Assembly (NCBI RefSeq): GCF_051622035.1
Contig: NC_135361.1
Span: forward strand, 29,257,205 to 29,321,204
Origin: Arctopsyche grandis
Taxonomy: Eukaryota > Arthropoda > Insecta > Trichoptera > Hydropsychidae
DNA: 64,000 nt
Direction: 5' to 3'
The notes below the pieces were generated by a model. The model was not told the DNA's origin. It searched no databases and saw only the letters and a program-made list of their open reading frames with translations. Shown piece after piece: positions 25,429-35,206 of the stretch (the stretch's first letter is position 1; the number at the start of each line of letters is the position of its first letter). A program made the position numbers and the translations under genes.

Positions 25429-28400
25429 ATGTGGTTCGAAATCATCCCCCCGGGCTTGATCATCGTAGGGGCTCTTTTTTTGCCAGCAGCCGTGATGAAT
25501 GTCATGCACAGCACCGTCATCAAAACTGTGATTATAATAATACATTTCCCACTTTTTCCATCACACATAATCCCTATTTCTATTTCCAAGGTATTCAAAA
25601 GTGAGAGTGATGTTCAAGTATTGAATACCCCATCAAAATATGCTCGAAACCCAGTGCAAAATAAATTCTTTTTGGGTTATGTAATGCAGTAGTATTTGCG
25701 TTTTTCAGTACTTCAAGCCATTTCATATGAGAAAATAGTTATGAAGAAAGAATCTAATCACCATATTGCAAACATAAAAGAATTATGGATATCACAAAGG
25801 GTTCTTTTTTTTTTAATTTTACAATCCGAGTGGCCAATAGTTGTACACCGATTAACTACTGTGCCGTTTTCTTTAGTAGATCCTAATTCGCCTTGCTAGA
25901 CAATTAATTACAAACATGGCAGCATTTTTATTACATAAATCGCTGTATTTCGGAGGCTGAAGAACATGAAATGAACAATTAATTAATCTATGGATTTAGA
26001 CTTGTACATATTTTTTTACATATTGTACATAAATCAAATTCAGATATTTGTGACAGCGGGTAGGATGATTTTTGCCAATTTGATGGAGGAACCGTTTCAA
26101 CAATGACATCAGATAATTAGGCAAACTCTGAAAGGAAACGATCGATTTGAAGTCGCAAATATCCAAGTCTGACCAGCAGATTAGCACGGGATCGAACTCG
26201 GCAACCTCTCGGTGCTAAACATAAACGCAACGCATAAACGATTATATATTTTAGTAGTTTTAATGATATAGAAGTATTTAAGTGTTTTCAATATTTTTTC
26301 ACACCATAGTTCAAAAATCTGTTATACGATTTTCATTTATTTATGTTTGATTATTGATTTGTTTTGTCATTTCAGCCGTACCGAAGACACATCCACGACA
26401 CCTGGGACAGAATGTTGTATTTGCGAGATGAAAGAGTCGGAGACGGAAATGTGTACACTGTCAAAGTATGTATTTGAATAATTTCAATCAGATTTCAATA
26501 CACATGTCGGTACAACTGCCGAGTATTTTAGATTGTGAGCATTACATTTTAACAACAATGAAGAAGACGGAACTAGCTTTGGAAAAATACATTCATTAAT
26601 AGACTTCTTTTGTTTATTTTATATTATTGCAAGATATATTATAGTGTTGCGTAGGGGTGGGTGGAGGATCCAAAGAAAAGGCCAAAGTCGCTTCACAGCA
26701 TTTATTGGGTGATTAAGGAGATCCCACGCATTCCCGCAGTCAGTTCTGAGAACTCTAGCAGGATCCACTTACCGACCAGTAAGTCAATGCGGGGGTTTCC
26801 ATTGTTAGCCGACTTGCACTTAAGCCTGGAGATAATCCTCAAAACCAATTAAGACAGCTGCTCCTTTTTCGCATACGTTACAATATTCTAAACATAGCAT
26901 TACTAAACTAGAAATCCTTGGCGGTAGTTATTTAGGGTAGTGATCTAGGGTTTGTTTGGATTAGCTACAATTTTTATACCCGCCTTCTATTGGATTTCTA
27001 AATTATTCTGGGCTGGAAATATTGAAATGACGTCAGCACTCAAAGGGTTAAGATATTAAATTTCGCGGAGCAAATCCATTCATGTTATATATTTATATAA
27101 ATATATTCTTCAGCGTTATTTTATATAAAATACAATTCCAAATTACCATTTGTACCGACGACAGTTTGCAGTTTTACAAGTTTTATTCGCGAGTCGTTGA
27201 TATTTGACAGTTAACTTCCTGCGTTCCTCGCAAATTATAATATTTTACAATCAGTATTATTACTTCAAGTGAAAAATTAAGTTTGTTTTATTTTTTACAT
27301 ATATACCAGGAAGGCCTTACAGGTAAACACCAATGCGCCATCCTGGCCAATTACAATGCAGCATTTTTATTACAAGTCGTTGAATTACAAGACACTGAAA
27401 AACTCGCCAATTAACGAGACATCTATGAATTGTACACAAATTTTATTGTACATTAATCATACTTCAAATAGTGGTGACATAAGTTGAATATATGTAGAAT
27501 GTTTCATGAGTTCAAAGAAAGCCAACTTATTGTTTTTTTTTTACATTTTATTTACGCATAATTTAATCTAAAATGTTCTGCAAATCACATTATGTTCCAA
27601 CTAATTTATACTACAGTATTTGTTTGCTTGTGAATCTGTGCCAACTTTGCCATCAACTTCTACTTTTTCTACATTTGTGGACTTGGTAGTTTCTGCAGGA
27701 AGATCTTTATTTAAATTTCCTTTGTTCTGTTCCTCAATTGTTCCACTCCTTCCTCTCGGTCCCCGTCCTCCTCTTGGTCCTTTTCCTCCCCTCGGTCCGC
27801 TGCCTCCTCTCCCTGAACTTCCTCCACTCGCTCGTCTTTCTTCAATGCTGTCTTCACCGTTATGATCCGACATGTTTATCGATTTCGTCTTCCTTATTCT
27901 TCAAACCTATACAATGTAACCTTTAAAAGTACGGTGCCTAATATTTTGACGTTTAAATAGTACCGTTTGATAACTTGGATGTTATCTTATCACATTTCAC
28001 GATAAAAGTTGTTTTACTTTACTCATTTCCATCCACGTCGATTCGATTTAGCGATGTCGTTACTAAGAAGCACAGAATTGAAGAATGGAAGTGTTATGTC
28101 AGTTTGACAGTGGGGTGAGGAGAGTGGGAAGGGCTGCCTGAGCAGCATTTACAAGACTTGTAAATTAATGTAAAATAAATTACACGACATATGTATGTCA
28201 AAACGACATTTAATATCAAATTAACATCTCTAAAATAACCCAATCAGGGTTCGTCCGGCAAATCAAACGTCAAAAGGGCTGCCAGTACCAATAATACAAT
28301 TTGACGTTTCAGTGAAATCATAACCAGTTGCATTTTCACTGGGTATAGTTCAATGAAATCATATCCAATTACTTTTTCACTGGCCCCTCTCAGTGAGATT

Positions 28401-29355
28401 ATAATGTTTGACAGTTGGGTGATAGCGCGTCGCCCCGGTCTTGTCCATTCCCACTCTCTTCAAGGTATACACATCGTAATATCCGGTTCGGTGGTTATTA
28501 GCCAGCAGCATAGCTCTGCCTATCACCGAGAGGCGCCAGTTTCGATCCCATGAGCTGACCTCGATTGAAAAGAATTTTTCTTGAGTATATCTGTAGTGCT
28601 GCTGGTCAGGCTTGGATGTTTGTGACTCCAGGTCGATCGTTTCCTATCAGTTTGCCAATTTTTCTGATTTCATTGTTGTAACCATTGGGTAGAAGCGCTC
28701 TCAGCTTCCAAAAATGTTGCTACTAAAACTCCGTGCAGACGGAGATTTCGGCTGTTTTTCTCAGTTGCAGTAGGATCTCTTTGAAATAGGCTCTACTAGT
28801 GAAATTGTGTGGTAGTATTAGTTCGACAAAGTCCGAACATCTGTATGTGCACGTGCTAGATGTTCGGACCAGCCTCACTCATTGAAAAACAGTTATTATT
28901 ACTTTATCTACATTGAAGTAGTATGCATAGAATTGCTCTCAGCCCCTAAAAATGTTGCCACAAAAAATTCGTGTGCCGGGAGATGTCAGCTGTTTTGTCC
29001 AGTTGTTGTAAGGGACGATCACTTCCACGAATTTTTTTTCCTCACTCTTTTGTCTCTCTTCTGACTTTCCGTCTCTCTCTCTTCGATGGCTCGCTTTTAA
29101 GCGATACTTTTGTTAGGAATGACTATTCTATACATTATACTTCAATGGTTGTAACGGTTCCCGATTAAAAATGGCTACAAAACCTTCCTACCTACTATGT
29201 CACCACTATTTGAGTAAAACAACCAGTTATTTATAAACATACGTACATATGTAGACTTGTTTAATTACTGCATTTTTTTTCATTTGTTGATTTTGTGCTA
29301 ATCTATATATTTTTTTTGATTTTAGGGTTTACAGTCAATTCCGGATGAGAAGTAA
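25429..29355 (+). CDS. NDUFA1: NADH dehydrogenase (ubiquinone) 1 alpha subcomplex subunit 1 (MWFE)
   Basis: Small single-span subunit of mitochondrial complex I, needed for assembly of the membrane arm. Exons: 25429-25527, 26376-26465, 29326-29355; product 72 residues, the normal size. Exon 1 starts with the family's name-giving MWFE (MWFEIIPPGLIIVGALFLPA, a hydrophobic anchor), exon 2 gives PYRRHIHDTWDRMLYLRDER and exon 3 GLQSIPDEK-stop; the final GL.sIP resembles GLENID of the human protein. All joins are phase 0. The exon 1 donor (ACT|GTGATT) is weak, and a downstream GGTATT could be used instead with a longer insert. Intron 1 holds a SINE; intron 2 (2.9 kb) holds a piggyBac MITE with a nested LTR, two SINEs and an antisense RGG ORF. 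Confidence 0.85.
25885..26236 (-). repeat. tRNA-derived SINE
   Basis: Reverse copy in NDUFA1 intron 1. Body: GGAACCGTTTCAACAATG, GAAACGATCGATTTGAAG. Head: GACCAGCAG...GGGATCGAACTCGGC (B box) and GGTGCTAAACATAAACGC. The 3' module is partly lost. Confidence 0.8.
26490..27047 (-). mobile_element. piggyBac-type MITE, interrupted
   Basis: Right end GTCAGCACTCAAAGGG abuts TTAA (27048-27051). The interior matches the copy at 41105-41688 in inverse orientation (CCTTGGCGGTAGTTATTTAG; AACAACAATGAAGAAGACGG). The other terminus is lost. An LTR fossil is inserted at 26645-26882. Lies in NDUFA1 intron 2. Confidence 0.75.
26645..26882 (-). mobile_element. Short LTR fossil inside the piggyBac MITE
   Basis: Plus-strand borders TGTTGCGTAGGGGTGGG and GCATACGTTACA match those of the LTR at 2747-3106, with CATTTATTGGGTGATTAAGG in the middle. 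It is shorter than the complete LTR. It splits the surrounding MITE cleanly. Confidence 0.7.
27303..27490 (-). repeat. tRNA-derived SINE, 3' half
   Basis: Reverse copy starting ATACCAGGAAGGCC and running to AATAGTGGTGACATA; head and most of the body missing. Lies in NDUFA1 intron 2. Confidence 0.75.
27601..27873 (-). CDS. Small RGG-rich hypothetical protein, antisense in NDUFA1 intron 2
   Basis: Uninterrupted 90-residue frame: MSDHNGEDSIEERRASGG, then a Gly/Arg-rich core at residues 17-44 (SGRGGSGPRGGKGPRGGRGP type) and an acidic-polar tail ending ANKYCSIN. RGG boxes usually bind RNA, but I do not recognise the protein. On the minus strand AATAAA (27546-27551) is followed within ~6 bp by a run of ten A (27531-27541). 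That could be a genomic poly(A) tail, so a retrocopy is possible. The codon pattern in the core is varied rather than a perfect tandem repeat, which favours a real or recently real gene. Confidence 0.5.
   Translation of the reverse strand: MSDHNGEDSIEERRASGGSSGRGGSGPRGGKGPRGGRGPRGRSGTIEEQNKGNLNKDLPAETTKSTNVEKVEVDGKVGTDSQANKYCSIN
28495..29216 (+). repeat. tRNA-derived SINE split by a 460-bp insertion
   Basis: Left part 28495-28690: head with CACCGAGAGGCGCCAG and TTTCGATCCCATGAGC, then GTGACTCCAGGTCGATCG. Right part 29150-29216: ACGGTTCCCGATTAAAAATG...CACTATTTGAGTA. The insertion carries GTTGTAAC at both borders. Lies in NDUFA1 intron 2. Confidence 0.75.
28689..29149. mobile_element. Insertion with two diverged ~240-bp direct units
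   Basis: Unit 1 (28690-28925) starts CATTGGGTAGAAGCGCTCTC and unit 2 (~28912-29149) starts CATTGAAGTAG...TTGCTCTCAGCC. Both then read AAAATGTTGC...GGAGAT...GGCTGTTTT/CAGCTGTTTT...CAGTTG. Not assigned to a family. Confidence 0.5.
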
Positions 29356-29816
29356 TTTAACAAACTAGAAGCTAATTGTATAAAATATATGTTACAAAAT
29401 TAATAGAAACATTTTTAATTCTCACTGCTATGTATATTATTTGTTAATAAAATAATAAACATATAAAATCATATTGTATTTATTTCTATCTAAATAATTT
29501 TTGACATTAAAATTCTGTATAAATATTTATATATATGTATGTCAAAATTTGAATCTATATTCAATAAATAAAAAAAAAACAAGTAACTCGATGCCAATTC
29601 AGTTCTGTTGATATTCCAATAGTGATCTTTTCAGCCCTACTACAAGTAATTACATACATTAATTTGAGTCAAATTATACATATTCATTCAGGATCAGGTC
29701 CGGTATTGCAATTTAACTATCATTATTGCCAATATAAGGCCAAACTTTCAATAAAATACTATTAGTTTGCAAAAGAAATAATTATTTACACCTATACTAA
29801 CGTCCATCAAACCGTA

Positions 29817-31049
29817 TCACTTATTATTCAACACTCTCAATCTGGAATTGATAAAATCCCAATCGACATAAGCTCCGATGACTCTCCGCACATTCTGATC
29901 AGTGTCGCTGTACTCTGTACGACCATGTAGCAATCTCCTATTATCGAAACACAGCATCTCCCCTTCGGACATTTTATAATGAGCCGACTCCTCGTGTATC
30001 AGATCGGTGAAAATCTTCAAAGACTCGTACCACGGCTTGACTCCGTCGACAGACACGTCCAGGTGACTTCCACGTTGAGGCGTGGAGTAGTTGATTCTGG
30101 CCACGTCTCCGTTCTTGTCCAAACAAATCACCGGCGATCTGTACATGCTGTGGAACTTGTTCCCGTCTTCTTCCCCGTAATCTTCCCATTCGACTTGTAC
30201 GTCGGTCAGCATCTGATAGTTTGCCGGTTTGTTTCTTCTGATTTGATCAGCGACGTGCAGTCCATCGCATAGCAGGTTTTCCCCACCTGAACTGTTCGAT
30301 TGGGTGATGCAGTGCAGCAGATTAGTTCCGGGTTTGTATTCGTAGTACGGTAAGTCTGTGTGTAGTTGCAAATTGCTCGCGAGATAAGCTACATTTGTAG
30401 TGCCCGGTTTTGCTTTGACTTCGAACTCTTCTCCGTAGTGGGTTCTTTTGATGAACTCGACACGACTTGCAAGTCTTCTGCAAGAGTCGGAAGACGACGG
30501 CACGTCGGTGACTAAAGCTACACCGTATATACTGAGAGATTCAAGCCATCGCTTCAACTCCTCGTTTTCGTTTATCAAGCAGTCGTATTTGAACTTTTTG
30601 AATATTGAATCGAACTGATTTTTGCTCCATTGCTTCTTTTTCAGTTTGTAGACGTTTTCCGTGTAGTTTTTTCTGTCACTCTTGTTGAAGCTCCGTTCGT
30701 GCAACCATTTTAAATTGAAAGTGGAAAGATGTCCGTCGTCCCATTTGATTTCAATGTTGTCTTTTGTCAATTGTACGTCGGACGGTTTTGTGTTCACGTC
30801 AAAGTACTTCCAATTGATGATTCGACTTTTGGACTCGACGTGGAAGCACTTTTCGCACTGGCAGTTGTCTCGTAGCCACACGTGTGGAAAATCATGCTGT
30901 GAATTCTTCTCCTGTAGGTGGATGAAGTCTTGGCTCGTGTTTATGGTGGGTTTATCGTCACTCAACGGTCTCCGGAGTGTGTTGGTTCGCTTTGCAGTTG
31001 AAAGTATCGCTTTTGATATTGAACTTGAAAGCTTCTTGGTTAGAAACAT
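29817..31049 (-). CDS. Gamma-butyrobetaine / trimethyllysine dioxygenase family protein
   Basis: Fe(II)/2-oxoglutarate dioxygenase of carnitine biosynthesis. Single-exon frame of 410 residues, family length. N-terminal zinc domain: LRDNCQCEKCFH with C63, C65, C68 and, in WDDGHLSTF, H107, the four ligand positions of BBOX1. Catalytic jelly roll: H230 and D232 in HTDLPYYEYKPG, distal H375 in LLHGRTEYSD, with RRVIGAYVDW near the end. The N-terminus (MFLTKKLSSSISKAILSTAK) is basic and acid-free, which suggests mitochondrial import; that fits trimethyllysine dioxygenase but does not prove it. BBOX1 and TMLHE cannot be told apart here. Convergent with NDUFA1, 461 bp between stops. The absence of introns is unusual for this window and could reflect intron loss or an old retrocopy that stayed intact. 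Confidence 0.88.
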   Translation of the reverse strand: MFLTKKLSSSISKAILSTAKRTNTLRRPLSDDKPTINTSQDFIHLQEKNSQHDFPHVWLRDNCQCEKCFHVESKSRIINWKYFDVNTKPSDVQLTKDNIEIKWDDGHLSTFNLKWLHERSFNKSDRKNYTENVYKLKKKQWSKNQFDSIFKKFKYDCLINENEELKRWLESLSIYGVALVTDVPSSSDSCRRLASRVEFIKRTHYGEEFEVKAKPGTTNVAYLASNLQLHTDLPYYEYKPGTNLLHCITQSNSSGGENLLCDGLHVADQIRRNKPANYQMLTDVQVEWEDYGEEDGNKFHSMYRSPVICLDKNGDVARINYSTPQRGSHLDVSVDGVKPWYESLKIFTDLIHEESAHYKMSEGEMLCFDNRRLLHGRTEYSDTDQNVRRVIGAYVDWDFINSRLRVLNNK

Positions 31050-31375
31050 CTCTCTGGGTGAACGTACGGATGTCGTCTGCGTTCATTTTTTGTACTTTGC
31101 TCTCTCATTAAGTGGCTATCATTTAAATTTATCATGCTAAGTATTTGTTTATACACTTTTTTTATGCTGGCACAGTCGTATGATTATTTTGAAACTAGTT
31201 TTTAATTGTTTATTGAATTTTTTGCGTGTTTATTATATGTAAATTAATGAGGTTTGGTTTATCAAAAAATATTTATCATATAGGTATATATAATATCGCC
31301 ATTATGTGTGTCTGTGTATAATATAATAGTCGTTTCGATTCGACATACATATTTTATTTTATTTTATTTTACAAA

Positions 31376-31834
31376 TATACCAGGAAGGCTTAACAGGTAA
31401 ACCCCAAATGCGCCTTCCTGGTCCACATAATTATTACATAGATACATGTAAATCTAAATAATATCTGACATCTATGGTCAGTATACATATATTACAAACA
31501 TCGTATTAATACGATAAATAACGATGAATAACTTTCATGTAACAATACGAATTTTATATTCGATAAACAACCACAGAGACATCTATGGTGAGCAATATGG
31601 CGAAACCTAAGATATAACAATAACTAAAGGTTCGCAACAGAAAATTGGGAAGGAAACGCCAATTTTACAGGAATCGTTTCAATGAAAATCAGAAAAATTG
31701 GCAAATTCTGATAAGAAACGATCGCCCTAGACAAATCAAGGTCTGGCCAACAGCGAGACTTAGCGGGGAATCGAATTCGTAACATCAAGTACGAAATAAT
31801 TTAACATTCACCTCAGGACCACGCTGCTGGTTAT
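31376..31834 (-). repeat. tRNA-derived SINE
   Basis: Reverse copy from ATACCAGGAAGGCTTAACAG to GACCACGCTGCTGG, with B-box-like GGGAATCGAATTCG and body CGATCGCCCTAGACAAATC. The middle is longer than in other copies, with ATACGATAAATAACGATG inserted. Confidence 0.8.
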
Positions 31835-31918
31835 ATATATATACGTCACAGTTAAAACACTGCCAACAAAATGGACGAATGTAATAACGAAAGAAAAAAC
31901 TTCTATATGGTTCGGTGA

Positions 31919-32076
31919 TTACTGGTCACAAAGTCACTAAAATCTCTATAACGGAACATCTGGCAGCCGAAAAGTCCATCATACTAACGAGAACTTGAGT
32001 GCCATATATTGTGTATTCGCGATTTTCATGGCAAAAATTTGTGTCCACCGCAATGTGACGAATATTCCAATTAACC
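31919..32076 (+). mobile_element. hAT-type MITE
   Basis: 158 bp with ends GGTTCGGTGATTACTGGTCAC and GTGACGAATATTCCAATTAACC read inward, imperfect inverted repeats. Exact 8-bp duplication TTCTATAT (31911-31918 and 32077-32084). Same family as 38759-38932 and 39001-39195. Confidence 0.85.
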
Positions 32077-32206
32077 TTCTATATATACTGTTTGCTACCA
32101 ATGTTTCCTCTAGGGAAATAAGTTTCTGAACATTTGGCGCCATCTATTGAAAACTTATGTAATTAATTGATTAATTTTACCATTTTTTTTTCATATTAAA
32201 TAATTT

Positions 32207-32483
32207 ATATATATAAAAATGGAGATCTGTGTGTGTGTGTTTCGAATAGGCTGCTAAACCACTGAACCGATTACGATGAAACTTTGAGGATTTGTTGTGT
32301 GCATGTCCGGGAAGATTACTGTGAAAAAAAACGGGAACGGAAACGGGAAAAACGGGAATGTGTGTAATTGCAACGCAATAATTTCAAATGTGTTCGCTAC
32401 CTGCGTTTTTCCGACAAATGGAAACGGGAACGGGAATTGCATGCGTTATTATGGTATTGCAACGCATGCCGGGGTTCAGCTAG
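32207..32483 (+). mobile_element. Non-autonomous Helitron-like element, family H2 (nested)
   Basis: Near full-length: 5' TATATATAAAAATGGAG...TGTGTGTGTTTCGAATAGG, interior CGGGAACGGAAACGGG, 3' hairpin GCATGCGTT/AACGCATGC, then CGGGGTTCAGCTAG before T. Inserted in the H1 copy at an A/T site; the 5' border is uncertain by a few bases because of the TATA run. Confidence 0.75.
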
Positions 32484-32639
32484 TTAAATATAAATATTAA
32501 ATTAAATATATTTAAAAGGTATTTGAAAAAAATTTGACCGAACACAGAACCGACACATTTCTTTTAATTTTTTTTATTTAATAACTTAATATGCCAACCC
32601 CATGCGATGATATATCATCGGGTACAACACTAGTATGTC

Positions 32640-33540
32640 ATAATAACAAACTAATTTTGACCTGGGAGACGCCATATATGTTAAATGAGTATTTTTAAAA
32701 ACAGAAACATATTGTCCATGACCATAGGAACTACTACAGGTTGCCCAAGGCGACACCTGTGGCCAAATTTATGTACATTCGTGCCAAATACCACCATTAC
32801 ACACAATGATGAAACACAAAACATGAGTTGAAAACACAGTGCGTCAACCCCTGTCACACAACCCTTCCACTGCGGAATCCGCCATAGAAGCTCGGTCATA
32901 TGTAGATGTTCCTCTTCCCAATTCATCGAGCAAAACTAAAGAGTTGATTGCAGGGCACCTCAATATTGCTGCTGCTTCACTCAATTCAACCACAAAAGTC
33001 GACTGTCATCGTCATCATCCAAGCTTTCAAGTATTCCAGCGATGACTGCCAAACTGCACTCTGCAGTCTTTGCAAAACAGTCTTTTCATAATATAATTAC
33101 ATATCCAGTAATTGTCGATTTAGAATAATAAGAAACTGTATATAGTCTATTGTTGAGTAATAATAATAACATAATAATGGGTTCAATTCCAAGGTGAGTG
33201 CATGGAGTTGGTCTCCCCAAAGATGATTGAATTCATTTGCCTGGCATACAAATTGATTCAATTGGTGAAAGGCGTTAACTCTTATGGAATCGAGTTCCAT
33301 AAGTCATTTTATTATATTAAATATTATACAATAAGAAACAATATACCTGAAAAATCTAGCTTTTTTAGTTAACCGAGTACTTGAGATTAGCTTTGAAGCA
33401 AACAAGCTTATCAAATAAATCGAATCAAGTACATATATTGTTATGGAACACTTTATTTTTCTTGTAACACTTATTGTGTAATCGAAACTAACATTTCAAT
33501 TTAATCAATGAGGAAAAATATTAAATTTCTGATAAATTAT
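32640..33540. other. Intergenic; no gene recognised
   Basis: Contains a short segment (~32735-32800, CAAGGCGACACCTGTGGCC) that resembles 19110-19150 inverted, so at least part is repeat. No ORF with recognisable content. Confidence 0.5.
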
Positions 33541-33560
33541 TTTATTTTATTTTATAAAGA

Positions 33561-33998
33561 TATATAACAGAAGGCCTAACAAGTAAACCCAAATGCGCCT
33601 TCCTAGACAATTAATTACAAACATTGCAGCATTTTTTATTACATAAATCGCTGTATTTCGAGAGGCTAAAGAACACGAAATTAACAACTAATGAATGAAT
33701 TAATTAATCCATAGACACATGTATGGATTTAGACTTGTACATACATGTTTACATATTGTACATAATTCAAATTCAGATATTTGTGACATAGTGGGTGGGA
33801 TGATTTTTGCCAATTTGATGGAGGAACTGTTTCAACAATGAAATCAGATAAATTGGCAAACTATGATAGGAAACCATCGACTTCACAAGTCACAAATATC
33901 CAAGTTTGAGCAGTAGTATTAAATATTAGCACGGGAACGAACCCAGGAACTTCTCGGTGCTAAACATAAACGCAAACGCCGAGCCATACTGCTGGATA
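33561..33998 (-). repeat. tRNA-derived SINE, full length
   Basis: Reverse copy from AACAGAAGGCCTAACAAG to CCATACTGCTGG. Body GGAACTGTTTCAACAATG, GGAAACCATCGACTTCACAA; head with GGGAACGAACCCAGGAAC and GGTGCTAAACATAAACGC. Same head type as 42263-42690. Confidence 0.85.
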
Positions 33999-34184
33999 TG
34001 TCATGTTTCAAAATAAATAACAGATTTTGTCGAACTATGTATTGTATAAATATTAAAGCTCCTTTTTATAATGTTTATAACACAACTGTTTATTTCGGCA
34101 ACCGGGGAGGAAGTGAATGCTTACCGGCGAAGTACTGGCCAACCGAAGGTTTTATGGTCAGTACCTCGGGGTTGCCACAATGTT

Positions 34185-34690
34185 TAATAATAATAATAAT
34201 AATAATAATAATAGCTTTTATTCCAGACGATGGGGAGAATAGTGCAATCCCCAACGCCCATATAAATAATATATAGATAATAAAAAGAGGATTGAAATAT
34301 AGTAAACAAAAAATAAATACATAAGTAAATATATAAATATTACTAATAATAAATAATAATAATAATAAGACTAATAATAATTTAATGTCTATTCAAGGCG
34401 GTCGGTGGAGTAGTTCCATCCATCGGACATACAATGAAGAATGCAAATGAGAAGATGCAGCAGCAAGAAGACAATTAGGCGAGAAAAATATACGAAGACG
34501 AAGAGAGGCCGCTCTCATCCTGAGAATGGCTTCAAGGTGAAGCACATGCCCTTCCACAAACTCCTAGCTCCTAGGTAGCCCGAAAAGAGCACGGTAGCAG
34601 TTGTTGTATTGTACTTTTATCTTCCTCAACGTCTTCTACTTGTATCTGGTCCATAATTCACCAGTATAGAGGCTAGTACAAAATGACATT
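34185..34690 (-). mobile_element. LINE 3' fragment with (TTA)n tail
   Basis: Minus-strand frames give YNNCYRALFGLPR, then MFVEGHVLHLEAILRMRAAS LRLRIF, like the C-terminal region after the reverse transcriptase of some LINEs. The 3' end reads GGAATAAAAGCTATTATTATT with a long ATT run (34187-34213), a typical LINE tail. Frame broken. Confidence 0.6.
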
Positions 34691-35206
34691 AATAATTGTC
34701 TAAAGGACATAAATAATCAAAAGAAAATATTTGATATTTATAAATATATACATATCCAGCAGCATAGCTCGGTCGTTAAGAGGGCTGGACAGCAGCGCCA
34801 TGTCCATACAAACGTACTATCCTTCTCCCGTCCTCAATTATGGCACTAGAGAAATTATTTTTTAATATGCTATGGATATCCACCATTGGGGTGCATCTAT
34901 CGTTTTATTTTTTTGATTAATTATTTTTTATATGAGCTAGGAGCCGCCAAACATCTATAAAATCGCCTCTTTTTTACACCCACGAAACGAGTCCAGCGTG
35001 CTTATTTAACGGTTGATTTTAAAAAAAAATACGCCGATAGATGCACAGAAAGTATCTTTCTCATAACGATGATGAAATTTTTTTTAAAATTGGTCCAGTT
35101 TTGGAGGAGAAAATAGTAGAATACGAAACCTCGATTTTGTCAATTTAAAATACGTTTTATCTGGTCGAAGCGCAACTGTCGCATTCACTCAATATATATA
35201 TATATA

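Larger units (their letters stand above)
31296..32633 (+). mobile_element. Helitron-like element H1 with three nested insertions
   Basis: 5' end TCGCCATTATGTGTGTCTGT after A; 3' end hairpin CGATGATATATCATCG, then GGTACAACACTAG before T. Inside lie a SINE (31376-31834), a hAT-type MITE (31919-32076) and an H2 Helitron-like element (32207-32483). Without them the element is about 430 bp, like the copy at 21174-21600. Confidence 0.75.
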
